A DNA stretch of 37,336 nucleotides, from positions 1 through 37,336 of IMG/VR virus record IMGVR_UViG_3300020400_000014; one strand, written 5' to 3'. The DNA is from a virus. This document shows, one piece after another, positions 24,100 to 32,090 of the stretch. The position numbers were made by a program, and so were the translations under genes. Under the pieces are notes generated by a model. The model was not told the origin of the DNA and did no database searches. It saw only the letters and a list, made by a program, of their open reading frames with translations. Every line of letters starts with the position of its first letter. Position 1 is the stretch's first letter.

Positions 24100-24317
24100 T
24101 AACCAATAATAGGTTCTTCAGTGTTAATTGCTACAGTTCTAGCCTCTGCAAGTTTGAGGTTGTCACCATCATTATTATTGCCTGTTAGCAATATGAAATG
24201 ACCGCCACCACTTCCATCATCATACTTAATACCAAAACCAGATATGTCAGTTCGTCTGTCTCTATATCTTTTTGGTGAGCGTATGTTTTTTCTTTGTGTT
24301 AATCTTCCGCCTAACAT
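24099..24317 (-). CDS. Small hypothetical virion-region protein
   Basis: A 72-aa protein with a basic first half (LTQRKNIRSPKRYRDRRTD) and a Gly/Asp-rich middle (DDGSGGGHFILLTGNNND). Overlaps neighbours on both sides by one base. Likely expressed with the capsid genes; could be a minor head component. No family recognised. Confidence 0.5.
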   Translation of the reverse strand: MLGGRLTQRKNIRSPKRYRDRRTDISGFGIKYDDGSGGGHFILLTGNNNDGDNLKLAEARTVAINTEEPIIG

Positions 24318-24610
24318 TATCTTATTGCGTCAGCTATATGTAAGTTACCAGTAGAACCACTTAATGATTTTACTGCAATTTTAGAGCCTACAGGTATCAC
24401 TAGGTATTCAATCGTAAATGCAGGTAAGACCGCACTTGAGTTTGTTGCAGTAGGATTTAAGTCTATTTCAATTAAGCAATCACAAGTTGGTATGACCCTG
24501 TAGTGATTAAGTGAGTTTGTCAGTGCATTAGACTGAGCAGATGTTGAACCAATTGCTACTGTTTGATTATTTGCTAAACCAAATGCAGTAGGATAACCAT
24601 ATTTTGCCAT
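24317..24610 (-). CDS. Decoration-like small beta protein 1
   Basis: A 97-aa strand-rich protein that is clearly homologous to the next gene: both share TSAQS, a central C/V-D-C/S segment, NPTAT, then LPAFTIEYLVI/IPAKTEFYLGV and a final KIAVKSLSG/KVAVRTSTG. Abundant small beta proteins just after the capsid gene are often head decoration (cement) proteins. Coupled to its paralogue by a one-base overlap. Role inferred from position and fold type. Confidence 0.6.
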   Translation of the reverse strand: MAKYGYPTAFGLANNQTVAIGSTSAQSNALTNSLNHYRVIPTCDCLIEIDLNPTATNSSAVLPAFTIEYLVIPVGSKIAVKSLSGSTGNLHIADAIR

Positions 24611-24879
24611 TATTTACTTACCCCTGTTATAAAGGCTAAACCACTACCTGTTGAAGTTCTTACTGCTACTTTTTCTGTAGGTTTAACACCTAAATAAAAT
24701 TCAGTTTTAGCAGGTATAAAAGCGTCACTGGTTGTTGCAGTAGGATTAGCACCAATTACAAAATGACTATCAACTGTAGTTACCAGTCTGATTGCAAAGA
24801 TGCCATCGCCTAATTCAGATGATTGAGCCGATGTTGCTGATGTTGTTACTTTTTCTGTAGATATATCTCTATATTCCAT
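24610..24879 (-). CDS. Decoration-like small beta protein 2 (paralogue)
   Basis: An 89-aa paralogue of 24317-24610 with the conserved TSAQSSELGDGIFAIRL, NPTATTSDAFIPAKT and KVAVRTSTGSG blocks. GAGAGG lies upstream of its ATG, just after the capsid-gene hairpin, so it starts a new translation unit. Tandem duplication suggests the two subunits occupy different positions on the head or form a heteromer. Confidence 0.6.
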   Translation of the reverse strand: MEYRDISTEKVTTSATSAQSSELGDGIFAIRLVTTVDSHFVIGANPTATTSDAFIPAKTEFYLGVKPTEKVAVRTSTGSGLAFITGVSK

Positions 24880-24893
24880 AAATTCCTCTCAGT

Positions 24894-24920
24894 GCATGGG
24901 GTGGATTTACCACCCCACGC
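24894..24920 (-). terminator. Strong hairpin after the capsid gene
   Basis: TGGGGTGG (24897-24904) pairs perfectly with CCACCCCA (24910-24917) around ATTTA; after one A-C mismatch two more G-C pairs extend it. It lies 16 bases after the capsid stop and before the ribosome binding site of the next gene. No T-run follows on the minus strand, so it is at most a weak attenuator. More likely it protects the capsid mRNA 3' end and lowers expression of later genes. Confidence 0.5.
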
Positions 24921-24935
24921 TTAGTTTAATTACGA

Positions 24936-25895
24936 TTAAGATAAATCGTATATTCCACCATTACCTGCCTCGTTCTTGGCACATAATGACCACTCAGTTG
25001 TGAGTAGGTACTGTCTGTTATCGCCAGTTTTTGCCAACTCATCTACTTTGTATGGTCTTAGTTCTGCCATTTCCCAAAGGCTATGGTCGATTACTAGAGC
25101 GTCACGACTCCGCATATGCCTCGCTGGTACGACATTGTAAGTTGAGAAATCCCCAACATAAACATCGACTGCACCAACAATAGTTTTGTCAGGAGTCTGT
25201 ACTTGCTTAGTAGCACCACCAGTAAATGATGTTGAGATAACCTGCTTATTGGCACTTCCAACATAGATGGTATCTGCCGAGCCACCATTATCCCATACTG
25301 ATTTACTTACTGCTTTAAGCAATGTCTCAGATAATGGTCTAAGGTTTCCACTAGATGCGTCAGTTCTAGTAGCACTTCCATCAAGAGATGATGGGTCAGC
25401 ACCGCCATTACCTGCACTTGTGTTAGTTCCTAACCAAGTATTGATACCTGCTGATTGTCTAGCAGTTGTAGCGTTACCTGCATTTTTCGCACCATTTTGA
25501 AATATTGAAGTTTCAATATCGTTTTTCAAAACTTTTGCGTTCTTCGCTAGTAGGTATGCAGACATAGTAGCTAGACCTGCTGAGTCTACTGAGTCTTGTG
25601 TACCTGATACTGCGAATGATTTTGCAGATATTTGCGTGTTGTTGTTTAATCGAGTTACATCTGATTGAGCAGTTGCAGAGTAAACTTCACCCTCTAATTG
25701 TGCATTGTTAGCAACAGGACTAGCGAGTGAATCCTTTAACCATTCAACTTTAGTAGATGATGTACCGATTTTTTTGATACTTGACATAAAAGGTGTCTCG
25801 AAAGGGCTGATATTGCTGATGATATCCCCTAAATTTTCACGAGTAGTTTTGCCAGAAGTATCAAATGATGTTTTACTGTTTGATAATAAAGCCAT
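24936..25895 (-). CDS. Major capsid protein, SU10/HK97-fold type
   Basis: A 319-aa capsid protein of the SU10_MCP family. The opening TTRENLGDIISNISPFETPFMSSI, here cited by its parts ENLGDIISNI (about 20-29) and PFETPFMS (about 31-38), is diagnostic. So is EWLKDSLA, then a Ser/Thr/Asn-rich E-loop region, and the end TTEWSLCAKNEAGNGGIYDL. It forms the icosahedral shell through the HK97 fold. The scaffold gene lies directly upstream, as usual. A strong hairpin follows the gene. Confidence 0.9.
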   Translation of the reverse strand: MALLSNSKTSFDTSGKTTRENLGDIISNISPFETPFMSSIKKIGTSSTKVEWLKDSLASPVANNAQLEGEVYSATAQSDVTRLNNNTQISAKSFAVSGTQDSVDSAGLATMSAYLLAKNAKVLKNDIETSIFQNGAKNAGNATTARQSAGINTWLGTNTSAGNGGADPSSLDGSATRTDASSGNLRPLSETLLKAVSKSVWDNGGSADTIYVGSANKQVISTSFTGGATKQVQTPDKTIVGAVDVYVGDFSTYNVVPARHMRSRDALVIDHSLWEMAELRPYKVDELAKTGDNRQYLLTTEWSLCAKNEAGNGGIYDLS

Positions 25896-25924
25896 CGTTC
25901 TACCTTTCTTAAGTTAAGTTATTA

Positions 25925-26950
25925 TTAGTTTTCAAAAATAGACTTAAGAAGTTCAGTTGCATCATCGGTTCTACCAGTTTTTTTCAATCGTGCCATTTTA
26001 TCAGAAGCAAGTCGTTTTTGTTTTGCCTCTTTACTTTGGACTACGCCACCTTTTACAACTTTTGGTACATTTTGTACTTTGCGTTGTGCAAGTGGTCTTT
26101 TGCTCATCATCTTATCGTACTCAACCGCCATATTAATAATCTTTACGATACGATGGTCATATATCTGACTTATTTCTGTATCTGTAAATTTATTACGAGC
26201 TAACAATGATTTAATTTCTGCATTTTTTTTAGATGCAGTCTCAGGGTTTCTCATTTCTGGCAGTTCAAGCAACATTTTTTGTTTTTCCAAAGCAATATGT
26301 TTTTCTAATTCAACATTTTGTTGCCTTGTAATTTCTGCTTGTTGCTTACTCAGTGCCTCTTTTTTTTGATTTAAAAAGAACAACTGTCTTTGAGCCTCTA
26401 CTGGGTCTGTTGCCATTAGTTCTTCAATTTGTTTGGCATCTAATCCCAATTGTTGTTGAGCAAGATTGATAGCTTGGTTTGCAGTGTTTAAGCGATTATT
26501 TATTTCCTCATTTTTTTTCTGAGTTTCTTCTTGAAACGCCTGCTTTTCGATAGATAAACTTTCAGTCTTACGCCTATAATCTGAATCTCGCTGATACCCT
26601 GCAACTAACTCGTCTTGATTGACCTCATATTCTTCGCCATTAACCTTGACCTTAAAGGTTGGTAATGCTTGAACATCTTGGGTTTCTTCGACTGGTTGTT
26701 GTTCAATATCATCGTATACCTCTTGAGCATGAGATTCAAGGTCAGCATCAGTTACTACATCGTCATTGAAAGCATCAGGTTGTTCTTCAACTTGACCTGT
26801 TTCTTCCTCAGATACATTAACTTGCTTAACCTGCTCAACAGGCTTTTTGCTACTCTCATCACTTGTTAAGTCAGTGATTGCCTCACCCTCACCTAACAAA
26901 CCAACTATTGCATCAGTAGCTTGAGTTGTGCTTAGACTATTCTCACTCAT
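25925..26950 (-). CDS. Capsid scaffolding protein
   Basis: A 341-aa protein with an acidic, disordered N-terminal third (about 1-95). A short globular element follows: FKVKVNGEEYEVNQDELV (about 97-114) and GYQRDSDYRRKT, common in podovirus scaffolds. Next comes a Gln/Glu/Lys-rich coiled coil (about 130-240) and a basic C-terminus (from about 285) that should bind the capsid protein. Scaffolds direct procapsid assembly and leave before packaging. Position between portal and capsid genes is canonical. Confidence 0.85.
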   Translation of the reverse strand: MSENSLSTTQATDAIVGLLGEGEAITDLTSDESSKKPVEQVKQVNVSEEETGQVEEQPDAFNDDVVTDADLESHAQEVYDDIEQQPVEETQDVQALPTFKVKVNGEEYEVNQDELVAGYQRDSDYRRKTESLSIEKQAFQEETQKKNEEINNRLNTANQAINLAQQQLGLDAKQIEELMATDPVEAQRQLFFLNQKKEALSKQQAEITRQQNVELEKHIALEKQKMLLELPEMRNPETASKKNAEIKSLLARNKFTDTEISQIYDHRIVKIINMAVEYDKMMSKRPLAQRKVQNVPKVVKGGVVQSKEAKQKRLASDKMARLKKTGRTDDATELLKSIFEN

Positions 26951-26973
26951 GAGTATGTCCTTTCATATTCAAT

Positions 26974-26991
26974 ATCACATTATTGTGATAA
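26974..26991 (-). repeat. Intercistronic hairpin before the scaffold gene
   Basis: TATCACA (26974-26980) and TGTGATA (26985-26991) are perfect inverted copies with a 4-base loop. It lies in the 78-base gap before the scaffold start (26950), upstream of its GAAAGGA ribosome binding site. The minus strand shows no T-run after it. It may be an mRNA processing or stability element, or an operator-like palindrome. Confidence 0.45.
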
Positions 26992-27028
26992 AGATTCGAG
27001 AGTTCCAAATGGTTGACCCTCAGAATAT

Positions 27029-27298
27029 CTAAAACTTCTTTAAATTTTTTAATGTTTGTTTTGCTAACTGCCCTGTAGTTACATATTCCTCAAGATGTTT
27101 CTCAAACTGATTGATAGTGTGATAGAGTTCATAGCATTTACGCCTTGCCTCATCATCTTGTAGTTTTGTGTTTAACATCTCAGTTGTGTAAAGTTCTTTA
27201 AGTTCTTTAAACGCTTTCTGTAATGTTTCGTTTTGCAACAGGGTTTCAGTTGCTTGTCCTACACTAACCTCTTTGTGTAGTTTATCCTCATCGTGCAT
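27029..27298 (-). CDS. Small coiled-coil protein between portal and scaffold
   Basis: An 89-aa helical protein with the pattern A-x2-LLQNETLQKAFKELKELY (residues about 17-36), DEARRKCYELYHTINQFEKHL (about 48-68), and a basic tail. Similar short proteins occur at this place in many podoviruses, where a helper of portal or terminase docking has been suggested without proof. It ends 78 bases before the scaffold start and starts 3 bases after the portal stop. Confidence 0.55.
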   Translation of the reverse strand: MHDEDKLHKEVSVGQATETLLQNETLQKAFKELKELYTTEMLNTKLQDDEARRKCYELYHTINQFEKHLEEYVTTGQLAKQTLKNLKKF

Positions 27299-27301
27299 AA
27301 A

Positions 27302-29527
27302 TTATTTAGGTATATTAAATCGTGCTTGCGGTATTGTTTTTGGTAACTCAGTATTAACTTGAGTTTGCGGTTCAACTTGCGGTTTCTCTATACTTAATGC
27401 TTTCATCATTTCTCGCATTTCTTCCACTGCAAGTTTTGTCCTAGACTTAATTTCTTCTTGGTTAATATCTTTATTGCTTTGTATTTCCATTGATGCGATG
27501 TCTGCCTCAAACTTCAATAATGCTTTTTGGAAGTCTAATGCCAACTTATCTCTCTGGAATTTAAGGTCAGCTTGCTTACGCTGATTTTCACCTTGTATTT
27601 GTGCAAGACTAACTTTTTCAAACTCAGTTGGTGGTTTAGGTTGTGGTTGTGGTAATTCCTGAGTTGATGGGTCAAGAAAGAATTGGTCTGCATCTTGCAT
27701 ACCTGCGGTCTCAACCATGCGTTGTAAAGTTGTATATATCTTATCAAGATTAACTAATGGATAAGATGGGTTGCCTTGTAGTTTCAATGCTTGTATCTGA
27801 CGCTCAAGGATATTGTTTAGGAAAAGCATTTTCCTGTCCTCACTACCACTGCCTAATCCGCTAGAAATAGTTACATCACATCTATCACGCCACTCATAAG
27901 GTTTGTAAGGTATAAACTCGTTTCTAATCATGACAACATCTTCTTTGTCTTGGTGTTTCACAACCATTTCAAAAATCTTACGACCTAAATCTTTTATTCC
28001 TGTATTTGCAAATGTTCTTGCAAAAAACTCAATACGAGATTGTGCTGAGTTCATGACCTGATTAAGACCAGTAGATGTCTGAGAGTTTAACGCATCAGCA
28101 TTAAGACCCATTGATGTTTTTGATACGCCAGTTCTTTGTTCTTTTAAATCATCGTAATATTTTAAAATAGGAAAAGCGATGTCATTAATAGGTTGTGCAG
28201 GCAATGACGATACCGCCTCACTTGGCGAACCTTTTACTCTGACAATCATGTTAGGTCTGTTTGTTAAAATATCAGATATGTTTGTTAGGCTATCATTTAC
28301 AATCAATCTGTTGTTTGACAATCCATAAATATTGTCATTGATAGACCTCATGATGAAAGATTTTACAGTTTGCACATCTTCGACCATCTCAGCTATAGAC
28401 CTACCATAGAACCTGTGAGGCATAATGATTGGTGTTAGAGATACAAATGGCATCGTATCAAATGGCTCATCGTCAAGTATCATGTTAGCGTTCTCGCCTG
28501 CAACAGTTACTTTGCGTAGTTCAGATACACCTTTACCCTCGTAATCACATTTGACATAACACTCATAAATACACACCTCTTGTGTTGAATAATCTATATT
28601 GTTTTTTGTGCTATTTTTATCAATATCGTCATGCCTTGCTTGTTCCTCACTATCATAATCAGAGTCATAAGCACTTGGTATCGTATCTACTAAGTCTCTA
28701 TCAAAACCCATTTCAATGAGTTCGCCTCTAGTCTTTTTAACTTTTTGTGCAACAAAGTTTGCACTGTTAATCGTTTTAGCTCTAGACTCAATAATAAATT
28801 CTTCAGGTGGTATGCCCTCTATCTTGACTTGACCTTTTTCTTCTTTCTTGTGTATGACAACATCGTGCATCATGGGTGCAGGTACTTGTTGCATACCAAC
28901 ATCAATTATTTGTCCATCAGGTGCAACTTGAGGTGGTACTGGTAGCTCCATCATATTGTTTTCATCAACAATAATACCCTCTGGTATTGCTTTTTCGTCT
29001 ACTCGCTCTGTATGTTCGATAACTTCTACACCATCGTCAGCAAGTAACATGGTAAATTGCTTATCGTCTAAGTTCTCATAAGACTCTCTTACTACCTTGT
29101 CTGTCTTTTCCCAGAATACTTTTACAAAACCATTTTTTTCAATCAGTGAGTCCTTTATCATATTGTGCAGTAGTACCCAACCATCATTTTTCTTATAAAA
29201 AATATGATTGATGTAATCAGATGCCTGCTTCGCAACTTCTATGTCCTCTGCACCTACTGGTTCTGCTCTAAATATCTGATTGCTTGCAGTAAAGATTTTC
29301 ATAAGTTGTGCCATAAGGCTCTCAACTGCATCAGCAGTATCACTGCTAATAACCTGACTACGACCCTCAATCTCATTGCCCATTTCAGAGCCTAGATAAT
29401 ATTCTACTGCTCTTTCACGCTCTTGTGATAGTGTACCGCCATAGTAAGCCTCACTGCTTTGTATATGATTGCCTACCAATGCTTTTAATTCATCTTCGGT
29501 AATCTTTTTATTCTTTCGTCTTGCCAT
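27302..29527 (-). CDS. Portal protein, P22-like
   Basis: A 741-aa protein of the size and plan of P22-type portals (about 700-750 aa). N-terminal helical part with RERAVEYYLG near 37-46 and SRQVISSD-like SQVISSDTADAVESL near 57-71; central wing with GIPPEEFIIESRAKTI near 240-255; crown/barrel side with a long Gln/Lys-rich C-terminal helix (from about 645). Twelve subunits form the ring through which DNA enters and leaves. terL lies immediately upstream (3-base gap). An odd acidic insert around 285-305 (DSDYDSEEQARHDDID) may be an exposed loop. Confidence 0.88.
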   Translation of the reverse strand: MARRKNKKITEDELKALVGNHIQSSEAYYGGTLSQERERAVEYYLGSEMGNEIEGRSQVISSDTADAVESLMAQLMKIFTASNQIFRAEPVGAEDIEVAKQASDYINHIFYKKNDGWVLLHNMIKDSLIEKNGFVKVFWEKTDKVVRESYENLDDKQFTMLLADDGVEVIEHTERVDEKAIPEGIIVDENNMMELPVPPQVAPDGQIIDVGMQQVPAPMMHDVVIHKKEEKGQVKIEGIPPEEFIIESRAKTINSANFVAQKVKKTRGELIEMGFDRDLVDTIPSAYDSDYDSEEQARHDDIDKNSTKNNIDYSTQEVCIYECYVKCDYEGKGVSELRKVTVAGENANMILDDEPFDTMPFVSLTPIIMPHRFYGRSIAEMVEDVQTVKSFIMRSINDNIYGLSNNRLIVNDSLTNISDILTNRPNMIVRVKGSPSEAVSSLPAQPINDIAFPILKYYDDLKEQRTGVSKTSMGLNADALNSQTSTGLNQVMNSAQSRIEFFARTFANTGIKDLGRKIFEMVVKHQDKEDVVMIRNEFIPYKPYEWRDRCDVTISSGLGSGSEDRKMLFLNNILERQIQALKLQGNPSYPLVNLDKIYTTLQRMVETAGMQDADQFFLDPSTQELPQPQPKPPTEFEKVSLAQIQGENQRKQADLKFQRDKLALDFQKALLKFEADIASMEIQSNKDINQEEIKSRTKLAVEEMREMMKALSIEKPQVEPQTQVNTELPKTIPQARFNIPK

Positions 29528-29530
29528 AAA

Positions 29531-30832
29531 TTAAACTATTCCTGCTGAGTTATATTCTAAAGGTTGTGACCAGTCACTTGTACGCATATTGCCTACCGCT
29601 AAACCAGTTCTTAGTGCATCTGCACAATGACTATGCTCGTTATGTAATGGTCTATCTCTGTATATGTTATGCCTGCTATCGTAAACTTTGGTGTAACCCT
29701 TTAAATGATTTATACCTAAAGCACACATTCGCTCATCGAACCAAAAATTATCAAACTGGTGTCTGACTTGTGCTATACCATCTGATATGGGTATCTTTGG
29801 TGCGATGTCTATATTGTTGATGCCTAACTCGTTTAATATTTGTAATCGAGACACACCTAAACTTAAATCTCTGACTTTGATGTCATGAGGCATTACAACC
29901 CTATTAATGTTGTATTGCTTTCTTTGCAAAAGGTCTGCTAGATATTGCAAACCCTCACCGCTATATTCTTCATACTCTACAAATCTATATTCTTGTCCAT
30001 GTCTCTGAACATACCATAGACTTGTCATGTCATTGATGCCTATATCTGCATAGACCTCAGTTTCTAAATTTACATCTTCATCAATCTTTGTGATACGACC
30101 CTCATCGTATGCTTTTTGCACATAACCGCCATAATATGAGCCAGTGATGTTTGCACTAAACGATACATTAAACTCTTGCTCATAAGCGTCATTACCCATG
30201 ACCTTTTTTGCTTGTTCTAACTCGTCCAGTGGTACGACTTTAGTTTCTGTAACTGGTAGCAACAATCCTGCCCAGTCCTCGCCACTATCCTCACTGATTG
30301 CGTGCTGATATATCTTATAAAAATAATTTTGTAACTTGGGTGTACCAATAAAAACACATCTGGTCTTTTCACCCATTAAATCGTTTCTATCAACTAATGC
30401 AGGTCTGATAATCTGGTTAAATAATTCTTCATTAACCATTTGTGTCTCATCAATGCAACAAAAGTCAATGGCACGCCCTCTTAGACGCTCACCACCATCA
30501 TTTGCACCGACTAACTGCATACGACTACCATTAGAAAACTCACAACTAAGGTCTGTCTTATTGAAAACAACATTAGGTATGTTCTTTGTCATGGTTTGCC
30601 AATAATCAAAATGGATAGCTTTACCCATGCTGATTGTTGGAGTCACAATATACCCACGCCAGTTAGGTTTTTTGGTTTTCAATGCCTCTCGTATCATGTG
30701 CATTGTAAGAGCCAATGATTTACCAAACCTACGATGACAAACTGCAACTACAAATCGGTGCTTGTCTATTAATTCGTGTAATACTTTTTGGTAAGGTCTA
30801 GGCTTATAAGGTATTATAATTTGTTTTGCCAT
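29531..30832 (-). CDS. terL: Terminase large subunit
   Basis: A 433-aa packaging motor. ATPase domain: Walker A-like CHRRFGKS (32-39), motif IVTPTISMG near 62-70, Walker B FCCIDE (124-129, with Asp128-Glu129) and a GTP coupling motif (FIGTP near 161-165). Nuclease domain: EVYADIGINDMTS near 260-272 gives the first catalytic Asp, and a C-terminal HCADALRTGLAV contributes the last Asp. It cuts concatemeric DNA and pumps it into the procapsid through the portal. The partner terS is not adjacent but at 32091-32492, beyond five small genes and a control region. Confidence 0.95.
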   Translation of the reverse strand: MAKQIIIPYKPRPYQKVLHELIDKHRFVVAVCHRRFGKSLALTMHMIREALKTKKPNWRGYIVTPTISMGKAIHFDYWQTMTKNIPNVVFNKTDLSCEFSNGSRMQLVGANDGGERLRGRAIDFCCIDETQMVNEELFNQIIRPALVDRNDLMGEKTRCVFIGTPKLQNYFYKIYQHAISEDSGEDWAGLLLPVTETKVVPLDELEQAKKVMGNDAYEQEFNVSFSANITGSYYGGYVQKAYDEGRITKIDEDVNLETEVYADIGINDMTSLWYVQRHGQEYRFVEYEEYSGEGLQYLADLLQRKQYNINRVVMPHDIKVRDLSLGVSRLQILNELGINNIDIAPKIPISDGIAQVRHQFDNFWFDERMCALGINHLKGYTKVYDSRHNIYRDRPLHNEHSHCADALRTGLAVGNMRTSDWSQPLEYNSAGIV

Positions 30833-31084
30833 TTACCATGCTTTACAACTCCAATACCTAGCAGAGAGTTTACTCAAACCCCCTTTGTCACAACCATGTC
30901 TTGCTCTAAACGATTTTCTACGCGATGGTATGTTTTTTTTAATTTTCATATTTGCATCACCAAATCGTATCATCTTTACCTTGCCTTTTTCTCTTGCAAG
31001 GACTACTGATTTTTTACCACCCTTGACTGAGCGTTTAGGTTTGTTATATCCGCTAAATCGCTCACCTCTATAGGTGATAGCCAT
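30833..31084 (-). CDS. Small basic conserved phage protein
   Basis: An 83-aa very basic protein with blocks KPKRSVKGGKKSVVLAREKG (about 15-34), KMIRFGDANM (37-46), and RRKSFRARHGCDKG followed by SARYWSCKAW at the end. This pattern is common next to terminase/portal genes of podoviruses; its role in the virion is not established. Two cysteines (in HGCDK and WSCKAW) could bind metal. One base separates it from terL, and its ATG overlaps the stop of the 31-aa gene. Confidence 0.7.
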   Translation of the reverse strand: MAITYRGERFSGYNKPKRSVKGGKKSVVLAREKGKVKMIRFGDANMKIKKNIPSRRKSFRARHGCDKGGLSKLSARYWSCKAW

Positions 31085-31179
31085 TATTTTTTCTTACCTT
31101 TTTTCTTTTTCTTCTTTTTGTTCTTTTTCATAGGTGGTCTACCTTTCATAGACCCATATGTTCCTTTACCCATTGGCAT
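31084..31179 (-). CDS. 31-aa lysine-rich miniprotein
   Basis: ATG 31179 to TAA 31084 encodes MPMGKGTYGSMKGRPP followed by an almost pure lysine tail. The MPMGKGTYGS start is a recurrent phrase in marine phages beside the terminase. GAAAGGAAAG lies upstream, and the stop overlaps the next ATG (TAATG). The extreme charge suggests nucleic-acid contact, perhaps DNA condensation or packaging. Function unproven. Confidence 0.65.
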   Translation of the reverse strand: MPMGKGTYGSMKGRPPMKKNKKKKKKKGKKK

Positions 31180-31182
31180 AAT

Positions 31183-31341
31183 TTACTTTCCTTTCTTTCT
31201 TTTCTTTTTTGCTTTGTTTTTTTTACTATTTGGAAAACCTGCTTTCATGTCTCTGTAAGCAGATGGACTTATAGTACTTTTTTTCTTACTCCGAGAAATC
31301 CCTTTTTTTCGTCTTCTATTAATGTTGCGATAAAGTGACAT
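31183..31341 (-). CDS. 52-aa basic miniprotein
   Basis: ATG 31341 to TAA 31183: MSLYRNINRRRKKGISRSK, then STISPSAYRDMKAGFPNS and a Lys-rich end. The NINxRKKxGxSRxKxxSTIS plan is common in marine phages near terminase. AAAGAAAGGAAAAT precedes the start. It sits 3 bases from the 31-aa gene and 1 base from the 53-aa gene, forming a string of basic miniproteins. Role unknown; a packaged or DNA-binding peptide is plausible. Confidence 0.65.
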   Translation of the reverse strand: MSLYRNINRRRKKGISRSKKKSTISPSAYRDMKAGFPNSKKNKAKKKRKKGK

Positions 31342-31342
31342 A

Positions 31343-31504
31343 TTATTTTCCTTTCTTTCTCATGGCTATTTTGTGCGATTCAGTAAATGTCTTGCCTGCC
31401 ATCATGTGCTTTTTCATTTCAGCAATGTGCTTGTTTGTATGCCCATGATTCTTTTTGTGACGAGCCAGTGCATCTTTTTGTCTTTTAGTAAGTGTTTTTT
31501 TCAT
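31343..31504 (-). CDS. 53-aa His/Lys-rich miniprotein
   Basis: ATG 31504 to TAA 31343: MKKTLTKRQKDALARHKKNHG, then HTNKHIAEMKKHMMAGKTF and TESHKIAMRKKGK. A well-known marine phage miniprotein pattern (LTKRQKDxLxxH...HxxxMxxxMxxGxTFxxxHxxAM). Six to seven histidines in helical spacing could bind metal or act in a pH-dependent way. It follows the 70-aa gene by 4 bases. Confidence 0.7.
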   Translation of the reverse strand: MKKTLTKRQKDALARHKKNHGHTNKHIAEMKKHMMAGKTFTESHKIAMRKKGK

Positions 31505-31508
31505 AATT

Positions 31509-31721
31509 TTAATGGATTGTTTTTGAATTGTTTTGGACTGTAATCTTGTCAGTGAGTTTTTTCTTAAACAGGATTAGTTTTTTATTTCTTATGGTGTTGT
31601 CTAATAAGTCTGCAAACTCTTGTCTTTCGATGTCAGATACAAACCCCCCAACTGTAAGCATTACGAGGTCGGACTCATCGTCTATCAATATGTTGAACAA
31701 GTATTCCGATGTAGAAAACAT
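31509..31721 (-). CDS. Hypothetical 70-aa protein, first gene of the late block
   Basis: A small protein with a hydrophobic/acidic N-terminal half (EYLFNILIDDESDLVMLTVGG, about 6-26) and a basic second half (NKKLILFKKKLTD). AGAGG lies about 10 bases before ATG 31721. It opens the transcription unit downstream of the 369-base control region, tightly followed by the miniproteins. Family unknown to me. Confidence 0.5.
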   Translation of the reverse strand: MFSTSEYLFNILIDDESDLVMLTVGGFVSDIERQEFADLLDNTIRNKKLILFKKKLTDKITVQNNSKTIH

Positions 31722-32090
31722 AATAAAAAAGCCTCTCTATGTGTGTGTTTAAGTACCAATGTCAGTGTCTAGCAGTAAAAATTTTTTAGGGTGGCGGTAA
31801 AATCAAAAAACCCCCAAAAACTGCGAAAAATTGACAGAAAAATACCCAAAATGGGTCAAAATTTAGGTGTAGTATTTGTAATGAGTCATGAACCTTACAT
31901 ATACTGCCAAAATCTGTAGATTTTTGACTCTTTTTTGACAACTGCCTATAAATTTTTACAGATTTACAACAAAAAATGGCGGAAAACTGCGAAAAAATAC
32001 AAAAAAAGAACAAAAGTAGAACATTTATACGAGACTTTGGTCTAAAAATGCGTTTGCGTCACACAAGATTTGCAAGCTAAGTTATTGATT
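31722..32090. other. Repeat-rich control region between terS and the late operon
   Basis: No credible gene; a minus-strand frame at 31786-32013 consists of repeat sequence and lacks a ribosome binding site. Contents: AAAACTGCGAAAAA twice (31817-31830, 31983-31996) and the exact 19-bp repeat copy C (31923-31941, minus). A palindromic AAAATCT-GT-AGATTTT (31909-31924) overlaps it, and a short ACCC/GGGT hairpin lies near 31845-31856. GCAGTTTTC-like boxes are shared with 88-102. It probably carries the late promoter, though I see no clean -35/-10 pair, and it separates terS from terL. Confidence 0.5.
31923..31941 (-). repeat. 19-bp control repeat, copy C
   Basis: On the minus strand this is TTGTCAAAAAAGAGTCAAA, identical to 4118-4136 on the plus strand. 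It lies about 200 bases upstream of the first late gene (start 31721) and points in the direction of late transcription, as copies A and B point toward integrase. An exact 19-mer in two distant non-coding regions suggests one protein controlling both units. Confidence 0.6.

Noticed and set aside
31786-32013. 75-aa minus-strand frame in the late control region
   Set aside because: Phe/Ser/Lys repeat sequence from non-coding repeats, no ribosome binding site.
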